This document shows, one piece after another, positions 1 through 7,037 of a DNA stretch of 64,000 nucleotides. Made by a program: the position numbers and the translations under genes. The notes beneath the pieces are model-generated. The model had not been told where the DNA came from and ran no database searches. It saw only the letters and a list, made by a program, of their open reading frames with translations. Within the stretch, counting starts at the first letter, position 1. Each line of letters starts with the position of its first letter. Origin of the DNA: Kineosporia mesophila (lineage in GTDB: Bacteria > Actinomycetota > Actinomycetes > Actinomycetales > Kineosporiaceae); NCBI RefSeq assembly GCF_021129235.1, contig NZ_JAJOMA010000023.1, forward strand, positions 1 to 64,000, read 5' to 3'.

Positions 1-100
1 CCCACGGGGGGGGTGATCGCGGGACGACTCGCCGATCTCGCTCCGTGACGGGTGCCCGGGCCCGTCGCGGAGCCCGCTCGCCACCTGCGAGGCTTGGAAC

Positions 101-1033
101 ATGAACGGCCCCTCGGACACCGATCTCGTGCTCGCTGCCCAGAGCGGGGACGCGAGCGCTCTGGGAACCCTGCTCCAGCGGCACCGGGCAGGGATGCTGG
201 CGGTCGCGGTGGGCGTGCTGGGGTACCGGCCGGAGGCCGACGACGTGGTGCAGGATTCCTGCATCAGCGTTCTCCGGGGTCTGGGCCACCTACGCGAGCC
301 GCAGGCTTTCGGTGGATGGGTTCGCACCATCGTCCTCCATCAGGCCCGTCAGCACGTGCGCTCGCGGGCGGCCGTTCCCATGAGCGACCTGGACGCCGTG
401 CTACCTGGGCTGAAAGAGCTGGATCCGGCTCGGCTGGCGGAGAAGCACGCCGTGGGCGACTGGGTCTGGCAGGCCCTGAATCAGCTCTCGCCCGAGCACC
501 GGCTGGTCACGATGCTGCGGTACTTCACCACGGCCACGTCCTACGAGCAGATCGCCTCCATCTGCGACGTGCCGGTCGGGACCGTCCGCAGTCGCCTCAG
601 CCACGCCCGCTCCCGGCTGGGCGAGGCCCTGAGCGCGAGTGCCGATCTGGCGTACGAGGATCATCGCGCGCTGACCCGGGCGCGCCGGCGTCAGGCCGAG
701 GAGACTCTGGAGGCGGGTCGGACCGGCCGGTTCACCGAGGCCATGGCCGCGATCTGCCGGCCCACGCTCGAGACGGTCTGGGGCAAGGGCAAGCGAACCC
801 ACGGCCTGGAGTACCCGACCTTCGCGATGTACCGGGACGTCGGCGACGGTGTGAGGTTCGAGGTGGCTGACGTGGTGGTCGGCCGGGACGTCGTGATCTG
901 GGAAACGCACCTGATCAGCCCGCCCGAAGACCCGACACACTGCCCGCCGTCGGCGTTGTGGGTTCATTCGCTCGCGGACGGTCTCAGCGATCGGCTGCGG
1001 ATCTTCCATCCGCGATCGGCGGTGCGCCTGTGA
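101..1033 (+). CDS. ECF-type RNA polymerase sigma factor with C-terminal extension
   Basis: 310 aa. Residues about 8-75 form sigma region 2 (the DDVVQDSC stretch matches the conserved E/D-A-E-D-x-x-Q motif), and residues about 125-175 form region 4, a helix-turn-helix ending VPVGTVRSRLSHARSRL. About 120 further residues resemble the SnoaL/NTF2-like tails of ECF sigma factors such as the SigJ and ECF41 groups, which in those families modulate sigma activity instead of an anti-sigma factor. No anti-sigma gene follows, consistent with a self-contained regulator. ATG start; upstream match to a Shine-Dalgarno is only GAGG. The GNAT gene follows 94 bp downstream on the same strand. The sigma assignment is secure; the tail fold is inferred from length and position. 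Confidence 0.85.
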   Translation: MNGPSDTDLVLAAQSGDASALGTLLQRHRAGMLAVAVGVLGYRPEADDVVQDSCISVLRGLGHLREPQAFGGWVRTIVLHQARQHVRSRAAVPMSDLDAVLPGLKELDPARLAEKHAVGDWVWQALNQLSPEHRLVTMLRYFTTATSYEQIASICDVPVGTVRSRLSHARSRLGEALSASADLAYEDHRALTRARRRQAEETLEAGRTGRFTEAMAAICRPTLETVWGKGKRTHGLEYPTFAMYRDVGDGVRFEVADVVVGRDVVIWETHLISPPEDPTHCPPSALWVHSLADGLSDRLRIFHPRSAVRL

Positions 1034-1127
1034 CCCGGTTCACGGCAATCCGCGTGCCGGGGAGGTGAACTTTGGTGGGTCGGGTCGCATCCCTCACCAG
1101 ACCGCCCCACCTGTGTCTGGAGATTCA

Positions 1128-1931
1128 GTGAGCCCTCAGAGTCTGACCCCTGCCGTCCTCGAAGGCATCGAGGCCGAGTTCATGTACCGGTACCAGGCCG
1201 AATGCCCGCAGGCCACGCAGGAGCAACTCGGCATCCGCACCGCCCGGATCAGCGGCGGGGTGGCGCTGTCGATGCGCCACGACCCGACCCACTACTGGAG
1301 TAAAGCGCTGGGATTCGGGGTCGAGGAGCCGGTCACCGGTGCCTTGATCGAAGAACTGGTCGCGTTCTACCGGGCCAATCAGACGGTCCGGGCCGGCATC
1401 CAGATCGCTCCTGACGTGCTGCCCCCGGACTGGGACGGCATTGCTGAGGCCCATGGCCTGAAGGCCGGCTCGGGGATTCACAAGCTGGCCGGCCGGATCG
1501 AGGACCTGACGCTCGGAAAGAGCGACCTGCGGGTGGAGGAGGTCGGGGCCGAGCACGCGCGGGAATGGGCCACCACTCTGCTGAACGGCTTCGGCATGCC
1601 GTTGGAGGGTCTCCGCAGCATGACGGCGGCCATCGTGACCAACCCGGCCTTCCGTTCCTTCGGCGCCTGGGACGGAGACCGGCTGGTGGCCGTGGGCAAC
1701 CTGCTGATCCGCGGGTCGGCCGCATCGCTGAACGCCGGCGCCACCTTGCCCGAGTACCGCGGTCGGGGGGCGCAGTCGGCCCTGATCGCGGCCCGGGCCC
1801 GGGCGGCAGCGGACGCGGGTTGCGCCTGGGTGATCGCTGAAACGGGCGAGAGCGGATCGTCTTTGAACAACATGCGCCGTGCCGGTCTTCAGAGCGTCTA
1901 CCTGCGGCGGAACTGGATCTGGGAGGCCTGA
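1128..1931 (+). CDS. GNAT family N-acetyltransferase
   Basis: 267 aa from the GTG at 1128, which has GGAGA 4-5 bp upstream. The frame is open back to a GTG at 1065, but that codon lies inside the GGAGGTG purine run and is less likely. The C-terminal half carries the acetyl-CoA-binding pattern (LPEYRGRGAQSALIAAR, the R/Q-x-x-G-x-G/A loop) followed by a conserved-looking SxxNNxxxxGL end. The N-terminal half is divergent and could be a degenerate second GNAT fold, as in two-domain members. Substrate unknown. Same strand as the sigma factor upstream, so co-transcription is possible. Confidence 0.8.
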   Translation: MSPQSLTPAVLEGIEAEFMYRYQAECPQATQEQLGIRTARISGGVALSMRHDPTHYWSKALGFGVEEPVTGALIEELVAFYRANQTVRAGIQIAPDVLPPDWDGIAEAHGLKAGSGIHKLAGRIEDLTLGKSDLRVEEVGAEHAREWATTLLNGFGMPLEGLRSMTAAIVTNPAFRSFGAWDGDRLVAVGNLLIRGSAASLNAGATLPEYRGRGAQSALIAARARAAADAGCAWVIAETGESGSSLNNMRRAGLQSVYLRRNWIWEA

Positions 1932-2221
1932 TCACGGGCCGGCCCAGCCTACGCGCGCGACCCGGTGACGGTGGTCAGGTACGTTCTGCTCCACGAACGC
2001 GCTCGCCGGGTCGCGGCGTACCGCCCAGGATGGGGTGGCCCGGGGCGGGCCGAGATGTCATGCAACGCAACGGGTCAGATGTGCACTCGCACGCTTCTGG
2101 TGGCCGCGCTTCCTTCCGGCTCGCCCATCAACGAACCGTCACCATCCACAGAGCGGGTAGTCGCATCGGGTGTCCGCTGGCTACCCGGTGCCGAAATTGT
2201 CTACGGCGATGCCATCTGTGG

Positions 2222-2485
2222 TCAGTCGTCGCCCTCTTCGCGGTGCTCGCTGTCCTGCTCGTGCGCCTCCTCATTGCCGAACTCGGCGGCTATGGCGGTG
2301 CCTCCGGCGCCAGCAATGACCCCGACGAGCAGGGCGCCACCCACCAGCAGGGGAATCCGGCGCCGGGACGACCAGGCCGTTGCCTGAGTTCCAAAGCGCC
2401 GGGACGGCGCCGGGTCTGGAGCGGATGCCGCAGCGGTGGTTTCTGCGGTAGTAGGTTCTTCCGGGGTTGGGGTCGAGTCGTTCAT
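2222..2485 (-). CDS. Small single-pass membrane protein
   Basis: 87 aa, family not recognised. A Pro/Thr/Ala-rich N-terminal tail (about 35 residues) is followed by Arg residues, one transmembrane segment (LLVGGALLVGVIAGAGG, residues about 46-66) and an acidic His/Glu/Asp-rich tail, suggesting a cytoplasmic N-terminus and an exported acidic tail. It starts 12 bp after the PIG-L deacetylase stop on the same strand, so it is probably the second gene of a two-gene operon. Confidence 0.6.
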   Translation of the reverse strand: MNDSTPTPEEPTTAETTAAASAPDPAPSRRFGTQATAWSSRRRIPLLVGGALLVGVIAGAGGTAIAAEFGNEEAHEQDSEHREEGDD

Positions 2486-2497
2486 GGTGGCTTCCTT

Positions 2498-3301
2498 TCA
2501 GGCGGTGGTTCCGAGCAGGTCATGGGTGATGCTGGAAGGCGGCGTGCGCTCGACGAAGTACTCCTTCCCGGCCACCCGCTGGAACACGGGGGTGGGCAGG
2601 CTGAGCAGGAGACGCAAGGTGCGCGGTCCGGAGTCGGAGCTGGCCTGGCTGGCGTGGGCTTGTAGGGCACGGCGCTTGGCCTTCAGATAAGGGCGCACGT
2701 CCACCTGGTGGGTTATCTCCTCACGAGGGGTGAAGGCGGTCTCGAAGCGCTGGGCCTCGACCGAGTCGAGCAGCCCCGGCACCCACCGGGCCAGCCGGAC
2801 GAAGCGGAGCAGGGGCTGCCGGGGTAGTGTTGCCTCGAGGACGCAGGGAGTACCGGCCAGGAACGCTGCATGCATCCCGGCCCGGTGCACCTGCTGGTGG
2901 TCCGGGTGCCCGTAGCCACCGGCTGGGTCGTAGATGGTGAGGGCATCGGCCTGCTCTTCCTCAAGTACCTGGGTCAGGGCCGCGGAGGCATCCTCGACGG
3001 GAAGCCGGCTGAAGGTCCCCTCATCTGGTACGTGCCCCGGGATCCATCCGGAGTCGGGCAGGGCGAAACGGACCACGCGAGCGCAGCCCAGCGCGCCGGC
3101 CGCCCGCTCAAGCTCTTTCACCCGCGTTTGCCGCAGGTCGCTGCCACTTGCCGCGGTGGAGGCCAGGCCAGCCTCGCCGTCGGTGGCAAAGGCCAGCACC
3201 ACCCGATGTCCCATCGCCGCGACCCGGGCGAGAGTGCCGCCGGTGAGCAGCGCCTCGTCGTCGGGATGGGCATGGAAGGAGACCAGCGTTCGAGTCCGCA
3301 T
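2498..3301 (-). CDS. PIG-L family N-acetylglucosaminyl deacetylase-like protein
   Basis: 267 aa from the ATG at 3301. The frame also allows a GTG at 3331 that would add ten residues. The zinc-site motif AHPDDE lies near the N-terminus and the second motif HPDHQQVH in the middle, the two signatures of the LmbE/PIG-L family (MshB, Mca and antibiotic deacetylases). Length fits the family. The family removes acetyl groups from GlcNAc-containing substrates with a metal ion; in actinomycetes it includes mycothiol enzymes, but nothing here fixes the substrate. First gene of an operon with the small membrane protein. Two direct-repeat sites lie 56-98 bp upstream but point the other way. Confidence 0.85.
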   Translation of the reverse strand: MRTRTLVSFHAHPDDEALLTGGTLARVAAMGHRVVLAFATDGEAGLASTAASGSDLRQTRVKELERAAGALGCARVVRFALPDSGWIPGHVPDEGTFSRLPVEDASAALTQVLEEEQADALTIYDPAGGYGHPDHQQVHRAGMHAAFLAGTPCVLEATLPRQPLLRFVRLARWVPGLLDSVEAQRFETAFTPREEITHQVDVRPYLKAKRRALQAHASQASSDSGPRTLRLLLSLPTPVFQRVAGKEYFVERTPPSSITHDLLGTTA

Positions 3302-3356
3302 GATTTCGACGATGGCACGAGGCCGGCCCACTTGTCCCGGTCAGGCCACCAGATGG

Positions 3357-3372
3357 TCAGGCTTTGTTCAGG
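3357..3372 (+). promoter_or_regulatory. Direct-repeat regulator site 1 (TCAGGCTTTGTTCAGG)
   Basis: Two TCAGG half-sites start 11 bp apart, the one-helical-turn spacing of OmpR/PhoB-family tandem sites. It lies between the PIG-L gene and an anonymous plus-strand reading frame and is followed 11 bp later by site 2. A further single TCAGG lies at 3341-3345. Confidence 0.6.
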
Positions 3373-3383
3373 GACCCTTCCCA

Positions 3384-3399
3384 TCAGGAATTGTTCAGA
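3384..3399 (+). promoter_or_regulatory. Direct-repeat regulator site 2 (TCAGGAATTGTTCAGA)
   Basis: Same 11-bp-spaced repeat as the other sites. A GTG codon at 3423 lies 23 bp downstream, the spacing seen for the sites in front of recognised genes. Confidence 0.6.
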
Positions 3400-3422
3400 C
3401 TCTCCGTAACCTGATCACTGTT

Positions 3423-3632
3423 GTGCAGGAACTCAGTGGCGGGGGCCGGGAGCGCACTGTCATGGCCCGGACTGCCCGCCCCAGAGATGTGGAATCGCTT
3501 GCTGGGCAGGTGGTTCTGGAAGGTAGGGGCGGGATCATAACCCGGGCCGCGGTTCCAGCTACGACGACGCTGCCTTGCGGATCGGCCAGTCGAGAGAGTC
3601 GTGTACAAGGCGGTTTCCGGCTCGGGGAGTGA
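3423..3632 (+). CDS. Possible leaderless small ORF or gene relic
   Basis: 69-codon frame opening with GTG 23 bp after regulator site 2. The product (Arg/Gly/Ala-rich, no membrane segment or recognised motif) resembles no family I know and may be the stump of a decayed member of the envelope regulon. It is listed only because its start matches the spacing of the regulated genes elsewhere. It could equally be non-coding. Confidence 0.25.
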   Translation: MQELSGGGRERTVMARTARPRDVESLAGQVVLEGRGGIITRAAVPATTTLPCGSASRESRVQGGFRLGE

Positions 3633-3962
3633 TGAATCCGCTGGCGATCCGTGCGGCCGATGAGCTGCGCTGGCGCACTGCCGGCCGCGGTAGACGCTGG
3701 TACGTCGCCGGCCCGTCCCGGGCCTTACGCCCGCTGGACCGGGCCGGTACCTGGCCGCCATTTCTGCCTCAGAAGGCCTTCTGTAGTAACAGTTCTCGAT
3801 CCATCCGGCCGCGGAAGACGTCCTCGGTGACGGACTGGCCCGCTGTGCCCGGTACTGGCCCACCCTGATCTCGCTCAGGCCGATGGGGCCGGCGGAGGTT
3901 GCACCCATGTTCCAGCGAAATCCCGCTTCCGAGATCTACCCACAGGATCTTGGCTCGGACGT
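3633..3962. other. Intergenic stretch with no recognisable gene
   Basis: About 330 bp between the anonymous frame and the end of the PAP2 gene. Frames on both strands are short, Arg/Pro-rich and without motifs. No IS ends or clear hairpin were seen. It may be decayed coding sequence. Confidence 0.4.
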
Positions 3963-4637
3963 TCAGCCCTCGTTCTTGACGATCGCTGGGGAAGTCCGCC
4001 GTTCGAGTTGCTGCCGTACCAATGACGCGGCCGACATGCAGAGGACGACGAAGAGCCAACCCCCGAGGACGTCGGTGGGCCAGTGGACGACCAGCGCGAC
4101 CCGGCTGGTCCCCACCGCTAGCGCCCATCCCACCGCCAGGACGATGAGCAGGGCCCGGCTCCACCGGCGCTGCAACAGGGGCCGTCCGATCATGATCAGC
4201 AGGGCGGCCACGAATGCGGAGGCCGTGGTGTGGCCGGAGGGGAACGAGGAGCTGGAGATCTGGATCAGCCGCTCGTCCGGCCGCGCCCGGCCGATGAGTT
4301 CGACCACGACGTTCCGGGCCAGGACCGTGAAAAGCATCGCACCCCAGACGAAGAGCGCGTCGCCACGACGGCCCCAGACGAACAGCAGCAACCCCAGGAC
4401 GGTCACCGTCGGGCCCAGGAGACCAATCCCGCCCGTGACCGTCACCCCCTTCATGGTCGTTACCCAGGCCGGGTGGGCCTGGGCGAAGGAGAGGGCGGCG
4501 TCGCTGACCCATCGGTCGCAAGTGGGCAGCGTTGCCGCGGGATCGGAGACCAGTACGGCCAGCAGGACGAAAAGTGCCGCTGCAGTGCCGAATATCAGGG
4601 TAAGGATGGGGCCGGAACGGTGATGGGCCGGCGCCAC
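3963..4637 (-). CDS. PAP2-superfamily membrane phosphatase
   Basis: 224 aa with about six transmembrane segments. All three acid-phosphatase signatures are present in order: GRARPDER (motif 1), PSGHTTAS (motif 2) and SRVALVVHWPTDVLGG (motif 3), giving the catalytic His pair and Arg residues. Family members dephosphorylate lipid phosphates, including undecaprenyl pyrophosphate (PgpB/BcrC type) and phosphatidic acid. It starts with GTG 10 bp after the DedA stop, so the two are co-transcribed. Together with UppP nearby, the context favours a C55-pyrophosphatase or related lipid phosphatase role; substrate is inferred. Confidence 0.88.
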   Translation of the reverse strand: MAPAHHRSGPILTLIFGTAAALFVLLAVLVSDPAATLPTCDRWVSDAALSFAQAHPAWVTTMKGVTVTGGIGLLGPTVTVLGLLLFVWGRRGDALFVWGAMLFTVLARNVVVELIGRARPDERLIQISSSSFPSGHTTASAFVAALLIMIGRPLLQRRWSRALLIVLAVGWALAVGTSRVALVVHWPTDVLGGWLFVVLCMSAASLVRQQLERRTSPAIVKNEG

Positions 4638-4647
4638 CCTGGTCGAT

Positions 4648-5277
4648 TCAGTAATGCCCGGCCTCCTCGCGGCGTCCCCGGCCGCGCGCCCGCAGCAGCT
4701 CGATCGCGACCGGGACGATCGAGATCACTACGATACCGAGCAGGATCAGCTCGACGTGGTCCTTGACGAAGGCGACCTGCCCCAGGAAGTAACCCAGGAG
4801 CGTCACCCCGCTGCCCCACAACACCCCGCCGATCAGGTTGTAGGTGATGAAGGTGCGGTAGTGCATCTGGCTGGCACCGGCGACAACCGGGGTGAAAGTG
4901 CGCACGATCGGGACGAACCGGGCCAGGACGATCGAGCGGGGGCCGTACTTGGCGAAGAATTCTTCCGCGCGGATCAGGTTCTCCTGTTTGAACAGCCGCG
5001 AGTTGGGGCGGCGGAACAACGCCGGGCCAACCTTGCGGCCGAAGAGGTAGCCGAACTGGTCTCCAGCCACCGCGGCGACGGAGATCAGTAGGCACATCAG
5101 CCAGAGCGGCTGGTGCAGGTACGTGCCGTCGGCGATCAGCAGGCCTGCGGTGAACAGCAGCGAGTCACCGGGCAGGAAGAACCCGATCAGCAGGCCGGAC
5201 TCGGCGAACACCACGACCAGGATCCCGAACACCCCGAAAGTGGAGATGAGGTTCTCGGGGGTAAGTATGGAAGGCAT
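4648..5277 (-). CDS. DedA family membrane protein
   Basis: 209 aa from ATG 5277 (GAGG 8 bp upstream; a TTG sits one codon earlier). The hallmark ESGLLIGFFLPGDSLLF appears near residue 30, followed by the F/Y-GRKVG and AKYGPRSIVLARFVPIVRTF segments typical of DedA proteins, and C-terminal membrane helices ending in an Arg/Glu tail. DedA proteins are polytopic; some (UptA) are undecaprenyl-phosphate translocases. It is the first gene of an operon with PAP2, a pairing that suits lipid-carrier recycling. A minus-strand direct-repeat site (5381-5396) lies 103 bp upstream. Confidence 0.88.
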   Translation of the reverse strand: MPSILTPENLISTFGVFGILVVVFAESGLLIGFFLPGDSLLFTAGLLIADGTYLHQPLWLMCLLISVAAVAGDQFGYLFGRKVGPALFRRPNSRLFKQENLIRAEEFFAKYGPRSIVLARFVPIVRTFTPVVAGASQMHYRTFITYNLIGGVLWGSGVTLLGYFLGQVAFVKDHVELILLGIVVISIVPVAIELLRARGRGRREEAGHY

Positions 5278-5380
5278 CAAGCGGTCCTCGTGCTAGTAGA
5301 CGTCGGTGCTCGCGGGTGCCCGGCCGGGAACCTGAGGGGTGGGCTCCCGGCCGGGCGTGGCCCCAGCCTGATGGCCGGAC

Positions 5381-5396
5381 TCTGAACGTGACCTGA
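5381..5396 (-). promoter_or_regulatory. Direct-repeat regulator site 3 (TCAGGTCACGTTCAGA)
   Basis: Read on the minus strand, with half-sites 11 bp apart. It points toward the DedA-PAP2 operon, and lies back-to-back with site 4, which points the other way. Confidence 0.6.
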
Positions 5397-5413
5397 CTCC
5401 TTCGGCGCTGAAG

Positions 5414-5429
5414 TCAGGTCTGGTTCAGG
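5414..5429 (+). promoter_or_regulatory. Direct-repeat regulator site 4 (TCAGGTCTGGTTCAGG)
   Basis: Plus-strand repeat ending 22 bp before the ATG of the truncated response regulator at 5452. No Shine-Dalgarno lies between, consistent with a leaderless transcript. Confidence 0.65.
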
Positions 5430-5451
5430 CGAGGGCGCGGACGCTGCGACG

Positions 5452-5790
5452 ATGGTCTCCATCCCGGTGTCGCCGCGCGTGCTGCTGATCGAGGGTGACG
5501 TGCATCTGGGCGGCGGGATGGTGGCCCTGCTGGCCGAGAACGGTCATCAAGTGGCCTGGGTGCAGTCCGTGGCGCAGGCCCGCTCGGCGATCGAGGGCGC
5601 TACGGTCGATCTGGTCCTGCTCGACCTGGGGCGGCCCGATGGCGACGGGTCTGACCTGTGTGCGCTCCTGCGGTCGCGGCATCCTCAGGTGGTGATGATG
5701 GTCGTTACGGCCCGGTCGAGCGAGGCCGATGCGGTGCGGGTGCTGGACGAAGGCGCGGACGACGTGGTGCTGGGGCCATTCGCTGGGTAA
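5452..5790 (+). CDS. Receiver-only response regulator, probably truncated
   Basis: 112 aa covering just the receiver domain. The phosphoacceptor Asp lies at about residue 58 (LLDLGRPDGDG) and the switch Thr in VVTARSSEAD. The usual Lys before PF is replaced (VVLGPF instead of VxKPF). The frame stops right there, where a winged-helix DNA-binding domain would begin in OmpR-family proteins, so this is a C-terminally truncated paralogue of the regulator at 11471. It might act as a phosphate sink or be a decaying pseudogene. Regulator site 4 lies 22 bp upstream. Confidence 0.7.
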   Translation: MVSIPVSPRVLLIEGDVHLGGGMVALLAENGHQVAWVQSVAQARSAIEGATVDLVLLDLGRPDGDGSDLCALLRSRHPQVVMMVVTARSSEADAVRVLDEGADDVVLGPFAG

Positions 5791-5874
5791 GTCGAGTTGA
5801 TTCTTCGAGACTGTTTGATCTGTGAACGCTTTCGTGGATGGGGCTTCAGAACAACTGGCTGACGGGGCATCCCG

Positions 5875-5890
5875 TCAGGATCTGTTCAGG
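5875..5890 (+). promoter_or_regulatory. Direct-repeat regulator site 5 (TCAGGATCTGTTCAGG)
   Basis: Plus-strand repeat 58 bp upstream of the glycosyltransferase ATG at 5949. A further single TCAGG lies at 5900-5904. TACATG at about 5909-5914 could be a -10 region. Confidence 0.62.
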
Positions 5891-5948
5891 GGTGCCGGGT
5901 CAGGGTTGTACATGTCTCCGGTATGTCGATGCGAGTGGTGAAACGGTC

Positions 5949-7037
5949 ATGAAGATCCTGCATGTCACCGATACGTTTCTGCCCGTTCTGGGGGGTATTG
6001 AGGTTTTGGTCGACGACCTGTCCCGTAACCAGCGGCGGCGCGGCCTCGAAGCCACCGTGCTGACGGCCACCCCCGGCCCATCGGGCTCCGAGGTGGTCCG
6101 GCTGTCCGGCCGCTTCGCAGGGCTGCGGGAGGCCTTCGCAATGGTTCGTCCCGACGTCGTGCACTGCCACAGCTCGGTTCTCTCGCCGCTGGCCTGGCGG
6201 GCGGCGCGGGAGGCCGGCGCTGCGGGGATCCCGGTGGTGATCACCATGCACTCGATCGTTGCTCCGGGTGGGATGGGTTCTCTGGCGCTGTCTCTGGCCA
6301 CGCGGTTGATCCCGGCCGGGGCCGCGTGGACGGCGGTCAGCGAAATCGCGGCGGCATCCATCCAGTCGATGGTCCCGGACGGTGTGCCCGTCCTTCCCAA
6401 TGGGATCGACGTGAGTGGTTGCCGCCCGGCCGCAGTCGGAGCTTCGGAGGAGCCTACGGTGGTGAGCGTGATGCGCCTGGCCCATCGCAAGCGCCCGCTG
6501 GCCTTTGTCGGGATGCTGGCTTCGATGCGCCGGCAGTTGGGCGACCGGCCCTGGCGGGCGGTGCTGGTGGGGGACGGGCCTCAGGCTCGGGCGGTGGAAA
6601 AACGTGTTAAGGCTGAGGGTTTGATCGATCGGGTGACTCTTGCCGGTCGGCTGGGAAGGGATGAGGTGCTGGAGGTGCTCTCACGGTCCGACCTGTACCT
6701 GGCTCCTTCCCGGTTGGAGGCCTTCGGGCTGGCTGCGCTGGAGGCCCGGTGCAGCGGCCTGCCGGTGATAGCCATGCGCAGCGGTGGGGTGGGCGAGTTC
6801 GTCCGCGACGGAGTGCACGGATACCTGGTGGAGGGCGACGTCGAGATGGCCCGGCGGGCTGCCGATCTGCTGGCTGAGCCGGCCGTGCTGCGGCAGATGG
6901 CCGAGGCCTGTCGCCGGGACCGTCCCGACCTCGACTGGAACGCCACCGTGGCCCGCAGTTTCACCGCCTACCAGCGGGCTTCGGCGTTTTCCCGACCAGG
7001 CGATCAGGCGAAATTCAGGGTGCCGTTGGCAATATGA
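5949..7037 (+). CDS. GT4 family glycosyltransferase
   Basis: 362 aa from ATG 5949, giving the typical GT-B beginning MKILHVTDTFLPVLGGIE. The N-terminal Rossmann domain ends near residue 170 with VLPNGID, a common GT4 donor-domain entry. The C-terminal domain carries VSVMRLAHRKRP, LVGDGP and APSRLEAFGLAALEA, the EX7E nucleotide-sugar motif. It transfers a sugar from a nucleotide donor to an unknown acceptor, probably a lipid or polyisoprenoid-linked one given its neighbours. It overlaps the next gene by 4 bp (ATGA), so translation is coupled to the DprE1-like oxidase. Regulator site 5 lies upstream. Confidence 0.88.
   Translation: MKILHVTDTFLPVLGGIEVLVDDLSRNQRRRGLEATVLTATPGPSGSEVVRLSGRFAGLREAFAMVRPDVVHCHSSVLSPLAWRAAREAGAAGIPVVITMHSIVAPGGMGSLALSLATRLIPAGAAWTAVSEIAAASIQSMVPDGVPVLPNGIDVSGCRPAAVGASEEPTVVSVMRLAHRKRPLAFVGMLASMRRQLGDRPWRAVLVGDGPQARAVEKRVKAEGLIDRVTLAGRLGRDEVLEVLSRSDLYLAPSRLEAFGLAALEARCSGLPVIAMRSGGVGEFVRDGVHGYLVEGDVEMARRAADLLAEPAVLRQMAEACRRDRPDLDWNATVARSFTAYQRASAFSRPGDQAKFRVPLAI

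Noticed and set aside
52-870. Long plus-strand frame overlapping the sigma factor
   Set aside because: Arg/Gly/Pro-rich shadow of the sigma gene in another frame, no motifs.
1970-1990. GGTCAGGTACGTTCTGC as an eleventh regulator site
   Set aside because: The second half-site is not TCAG and the 11-bp register is lost.
2150-2190. CGGGTAG/CTACCCG arms as terminator of the PIG-L operon
   Set aside because: Only 7 bp with a loop of about 20 nt; not distinguishable from chance at this GC.
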